From positions 1-16,416 of the forward strand of contig DRBW01000017.1 of assembly GCA_011042705.1 (NCBI GenBank): a stretch of 16,416 bases of DNA. The letters are read 5' to 3'. The notes under the pieces were generated by a model. The model had not been told where the DNA came from. It saw nothing but the letters and a program-made list of their open reading frames with translations, and searched no databases. Each line of letters starts with the position of its first letter. The stretch's first letter is position 1. Both the position numbers and the translations under genes were made by a program. This document shows, piece by piece, positions 14,345 to 16,416 of this stretch. This stretch comes from Caldifarciminota bacterium (lineage in GTDB: Bacteria; Hydrothermota; Hydrothermia; B15-G9; DRBW01).

Positions 14345-15272
14345 GGCTCTCGAGCAGCTTCTTCCTGCGCAGGATATAAAAACCTATGAGTGTCAGCGAG
14401 AGCTCGCTCAGGGTTACGACTATCCTGGCGATGACGGAGAGAAAAGAGGCGAGGTTGCCGTCCATAGTCTGACTCAGAAGGACAGCCATGATGCCCTCTC
14501 TCACGCCGAGCCCACCCGGAACGAAAAGGGCAAAGAGGCCTATCAGATAGGAGGAAATGTAAACTCTGACGAGATAAAGGTCCACAATACTCCCACCTAT
14601 TCCCACCGATTTCACGAGAAGGGAAAATGAAATACCGTAGAGAAACCAGCTGAGGGCATAAAGCACTGCGAAGGCAATCACTCCAGGAGGACTTATGTCT
14701 ACCCTCACCGCCTTTCGTCCCGATTTTCGGGCTATAAACAGCAGGATCCGGTTGAGAATCGGGGGATACAGGATGAGAAGCATTGCAGCGACAATTGCCC
14801 AGAAGGCCACGGCGTTCAGATACTTGAGAGCTATGGGAAAGGCGATTATAACCCCCGACACTATCATGAGTATCTGTGCGAGTATAGAGGTCGTTCCCGC
14901 TACCTCAAGGCTGATCCCGACCTTCTCGCCCAGAAGCATGATGCTCAGGAACTGCCAGCCTTTTCCGGGAATATACTTCCCCAGCGTCGAAACCGTCCAG
15001 ATGGAGAAAACGGTCGCAAAATCGAAGGAAACAGAGAACTTCTTGAGGATCCTGGTCCAGACCCATATGACGTAGACGTTGGAAAGGGTAAAACCGACGA
15101 AAGAGAGAAAAACCAGACGGTAATCGGCATCGATAGCATAGTGCCTTAGCTCATGCCAATCCCTGGCGATGTTGCGAAATAGAAAATAAAAAATAACGAG
15201 GGGCACAAGGAGGGAAAGCCCCCGAATTAATCTCTTTCTCTTTGCCGTAAAAACGGAGCTCAGGAATCCCAT
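14334..15272 (-). CDS. LPG-synthase-TM / UPF0104 family membrane protein (putative flippase)
   Basis: The product has 312 residues, with a basic N-terminus (FTAKRKRLIRG) and about eight hydrophobic helices. It carries the family hallmark FVPGGLGVREGIMAVLLS (P-G-G-x-G-x-x-E) near residue 255, and TLGKYIPGKGWQF around residue 122. This is the membrane part seen in MprF, where it flips aminoacyl-phosphatidylglycerol, and in stand-alone AglD-like proteins next to glycosyltransferases. No aminoacyltransferase domain is present, so a lipid-linked sugar or lipid flippase role is inferred. ATG 15272 is the first start after an in-frame TAA just two codons upstream. No Shine-Dalgarno sequence is seen, and a very stable hairpin ends ten bases before the ATG. 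The neighbouring YfhO-like and GT4 genes support an envelope role. Confidence 0.87.
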   Translation of the reverse strand: MGFLSSVFTAKRKRLIRGLSLLVPLVIFYFLFRNIARDWHELRHYAIDADYRLVFLSFVGFTLSNVYVIWVWTRILKKFSVSFDFATVFSIWTVSTLGKYIPGKGWQFLSIMLLGEKVGISLEVAGTTSILAQILMIVSGVIIAFPIALKYLNAVAFWAIVAAMLLILYPPILNRILLFIARKSGRKAVRVDISPPGVIAFAVLYALSWFLYGISFSLLVKSVGIGGSIVDLYLVRVYISSYLIGLFALFVPGGLGVREGIMAVLLSQTMDGNLASFLSVIARIVVTLSELSLTLIGFYILRRKKLLESLKK

Positions 15273-15281
15273 GATTTATTT

Positions 15282-15314
15282 TTGCGGCTTCAGGGCGAAG
15301 CCCTGAAGCCGCAA
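15282..15314 (-). repeat. 15-bp perfect hairpin just before the flippase start codon
   Basis: The arms 15282-15296 and 15300-15314 are perfectly complementary with a 3-nt loop (TTC on the minus strand). On the minus strand the stem is followed by AAAATAAATC and then the flippase ATG. No T-tract follows it in either direction, so it is not a textbook terminator. It may control translation, end transcripts arriving from the pseudogene, or be a REP-type palindrome. Confidence 0.6.
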
Positions 15315-15353
15315 GGAAGTTTAATCTTCTCCTTCGTCCTCACCACGCCTTTT

Positions 15354-15383
15354 ATTTTAAGGCGGAAGGCCGGGTCACGTCAC
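15354..15383 (-). promoter_or_regulatory. Possible promoter for the flippase gene
   Basis: On the minus strand GTGACG (15378-15383) and TAAAAT (15354-15359) are 18 bp apart. The predicted start near 15347 gives a 75-nt leader that contains the 15-bp hairpin. A 6-bp inverted repeat (15346-15351 with 15359-15364) overlaps the -10. The call is tentative. Confidence 0.3.
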
Positions 15384-15388
15384 TCCTT

Positions 15389-16239
15389 TCAACGGATTAT
15401 CTCGAACTTACACGACCTGGGGCTCCCCTCGAGTCTGGCGAAGTAAAGGCCGGCGGGCAGGGGCCTCCCCTGATCATCGACGGCCTCCAGCCCCAACATG
15501 TTCAACCCTGCCGGCGCAACTTTCTCGACCCTCTTCACTCACCTTCCGTTCACATCGTATATGGACTGCGGTTCCGGCCTCGGGCAGATAGTAGGAAATG
15601 CTTAGAAATCCGGCGGAGAGATTGGGATAAACCTGGATCGTAAACCGCCCTCATGCCGTGTCGAGGACAGGGAGCGGGATCGGGGCTGATCTCCGTCCAG
15701 GTCCCCGTTGCGAAATCAAAGGACCAGAGGTCATTCACCGAAAAGTTATTGTCTCCCAGTGCGCCGCCGAAAAGGAGAAGCCTATCGTTAACGGGATCGT
15801 AAACCATGGCTGCCTGTTTCCTCGGTGCCGGTCTGGGCCCTGACACCGAGATTTCCTCCCAGTACTCCCCTCCGGGGTCGAGCTTAAGGGCCCATAGATC
15901 GTTAAAATACTCGTGATAACTCCTCCCTCCGAAGACGATCATCTCATTCTCGGAAGACCTATAAACAGCTGGGAAATCAAATCTCGCGGGTGGCCTGACC
16001 GCTCCCACATTCAGTTCTCGCCACACAGGGCCAAAGGGAGTATCTTTCAATTCCCACGTCTGATCGAAAGACTTGACTCCGTCTCTGCCACCGAAAAGTA
16101 TCATCCTCTGGCTGACATGGTCGTAGACGAAAGAGGCACCGCTTACGACAGGCGGGTTGTGCATCACCCATTGCTGAGCGCCGAGACTCGCGGAGATGAG
16201 AACGATACAAAACGCAAGGCGGGTCACATAACTGACCAT
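15389..16239 (-). pseudogene. Exported kelch-repeat protein with degraded C-terminal sorting domain
   Basis: From ATG 16239 the frame runs 229 residues to TGA 15550. It starts with a clear signal peptide (TRLAFCIVLISASLGA, cut before QQ) and has three kelch-type repeats marked by ILFGGRDG, IVFGGRSYHEYFNDLW and LLFGGALGDNNFSVNDLW. A fourth begins at RHGMRAVYD and breaks off. Immediately beyond, another frame encodes the start of a sorting domain (IQVYPNLSAGFLSISYYLPE). A third frame continues it (SIYDVNGR), then an in-frame TGA at 15539-15541, then VKRVEKVAPAGLNML and PAGLYFARLEG to FEIIR and a stop at 15389. So three lesions are visible: an out-of-frame junction, a second frameshift and a nonsense codon. 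The ribosome site AGGGAGG (16246-16252) is still ideal. The intact ancestor would have been a longer secreted beta-propeller. The truncated 229-residue form may still be made but lacks its sorting tag. Assembly error is an alternative for single lesions but unlikely for all three. Confidence 0.8.
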
Positions 16240-16261
16240 CTCAAACCTCCCTGTTGATTAT

Positions 16262-16290
16262 ATATTGGTTTCCTTCCTGCTCGTTGTCAA
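16262..16290 (-). promoter_or_regulatory. Promoter for the kelch pseudogene
   Basis: On the minus strand consensus TTGACA (16285-16290) and CAATAT (16262-16267) are 17 bp apart. A better -10 sequence, TATAAT (16257-16262), lies further down but 22 bp from this -35. The leader includes AGGGAGG six bases before the ATG. Confidence 0.4.
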
Positions 16291-16321
16291 CATTATGTTT
16301 TCCGTAAAACCCGATCTGGAG

Positions 16322-16327
16322 TATAAT
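16322..16327 (+). promoter_or_regulatory. Perfect -10 element for the right-edge gene, probably leaderless
   Basis: TATAAT (16322-16327) is followed by the seven bases TTAAGCG and then ATG 16335, with no Shine-Dalgarno sequence. The -35 is not recognisable. A short inverted repeat, GTTTT (16297-16301) and AAAAC (16306-16310), lies where a -35 would be and could be an operator. Confidence 0.5.
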
Positions 16328-16334
16328 TTAAGCG

Positions 16335-16416
16335 ATGGAAATATTTCGTTCGGAGGCCGAGAGGGTCCGGGTCATCGCCATAGACGAGAACGCCTATGGA
16401 CCCCTGATAGGTCCTC
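16335..16416 (+). CDS. N-terminal fragment of a possible RNase HII-like protein
   Basis: Twenty-seven residues are visible before the right edge, starting MEIFRSEAERVRVIAIDENAYGPLIGP. The segment I-D-E-x-x-x-G-P-L-x-G-P resembles the first active-site motif of type 2 RNases H (GIDEAGRGPLAGP), where the Asp and Glu bind the catalytic metal. Here the usual A-G-R is replaced by N-A-Y, so it may be a divergent RNase H-fold protein rather than a normal RnhB. It is divergent from the kelch pseudogene, 95 bp apart. The start is chosen because it is the first ATG after a perfect -10. With so little sequence the identity is tentative. Confidence 0.55.
   Translation, partial: MEIFRSEAERVRVIAIDENAYGPLIGP

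Noticed and set aside
14363..14374. 12-bp palindrome TCCTGCGCAGGA 19 nt after the YfhO-like stop as a terminator
   Set aside because: With no spare loop bases it can form only a 4-bp stem, and no T-tract follows; probably chance within the flippase coding sequence.

Overview
The window reads as chromosomal DNA of a free-living, probably uncultivated, Gram-negative-type bacterium. Two exported proteins carry a C-terminal beta-strand domain resembling the type A sorting tags of the Bacteroidetes/FCB type IX secretion system. Similar tags are common in genomes of candidate phyla such as WOR-3/TA06, so an FCB-like candidate phylum is my best guess; this is inference. Arginine is coded largely by AGG/AGA and isoleucine often by ATA, a habit common in thermophiles. 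I see no tRNA, rRNA, CRISPR array, insertion sequence or prophage.

Layout. (1) 1-171 is the tail of an NtrC-type response regulator (Fis-type helix-turn-helix). It meets a small exported beta-rich protein of unknown function on the opposite strand (149-496). (2) 741-3014 is a secreted C39-like cysteine peptidase with Ig-like and sorting domains, convergent with a HypE/AIR-synthase-like protein (3008-4012, minus). (3) 4324-6521 is a housekeeping pair, trmFO (tRNA m5U54 methylation) and a XerC/D recombinase, overlapping by 22 nt in the order seen in many bacteria. (4) 6617-10463 is a three-gene operon. It holds a molybdopterin/[4Fe-4S] formate dehydrogenase catalytic subunit (Cys, not Sec) and two electron-transfer subunits of the sulfhydrogenase/AsrA-AsrB type, together most simply a cytosolic formate:NAD(P) oxidoreductase. 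(5) 10515-15272 holds three envelope genes: a GT4 glycosyltransferase, a YfhO-like membrane protein and, on the minus strand, an LPG-synthase/UPF0104-type membrane protein. (6) 15389-16239 (minus) is a decayed kelch-repeat exported protein with an out-of-frame junction, a second frameshift and a nonsense codon. (7) 16335 to the edge is the start of a gene whose first residues resemble the RNase HII active-site motif.

The most striking non-gene signal is in the promoters. At several transcription-unit heads a sigma-70-like -10 (TAnnnT) ends exactly 6-7 nt before the start codon, with no Shine-Dalgarno sequence between. The mRNA would then begin at or one base from the initiation codon, so it would be leaderless. 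The cases are at 496(-), 6617, 11918, 16335 and, more weakly, 4012(-). Other genes here (741, 4324, 9675, 16239(-)) have ordinary Shine-Dalgarno sites, so both initiation modes seem to coexist.

A second theme is tail-to-tail packing. All three convergent gene pairs overlap at their 3' ends (23, 7 and 11 bp), and at two of them a hairpin that could end the plus-strand transcript lies inside the opposing coding sequence.

I do not see a clearly new multi-gene system. The leaderless-promoter pattern, the formate dehydrogenase module and the kelch pseudogene deserve the closest second look.
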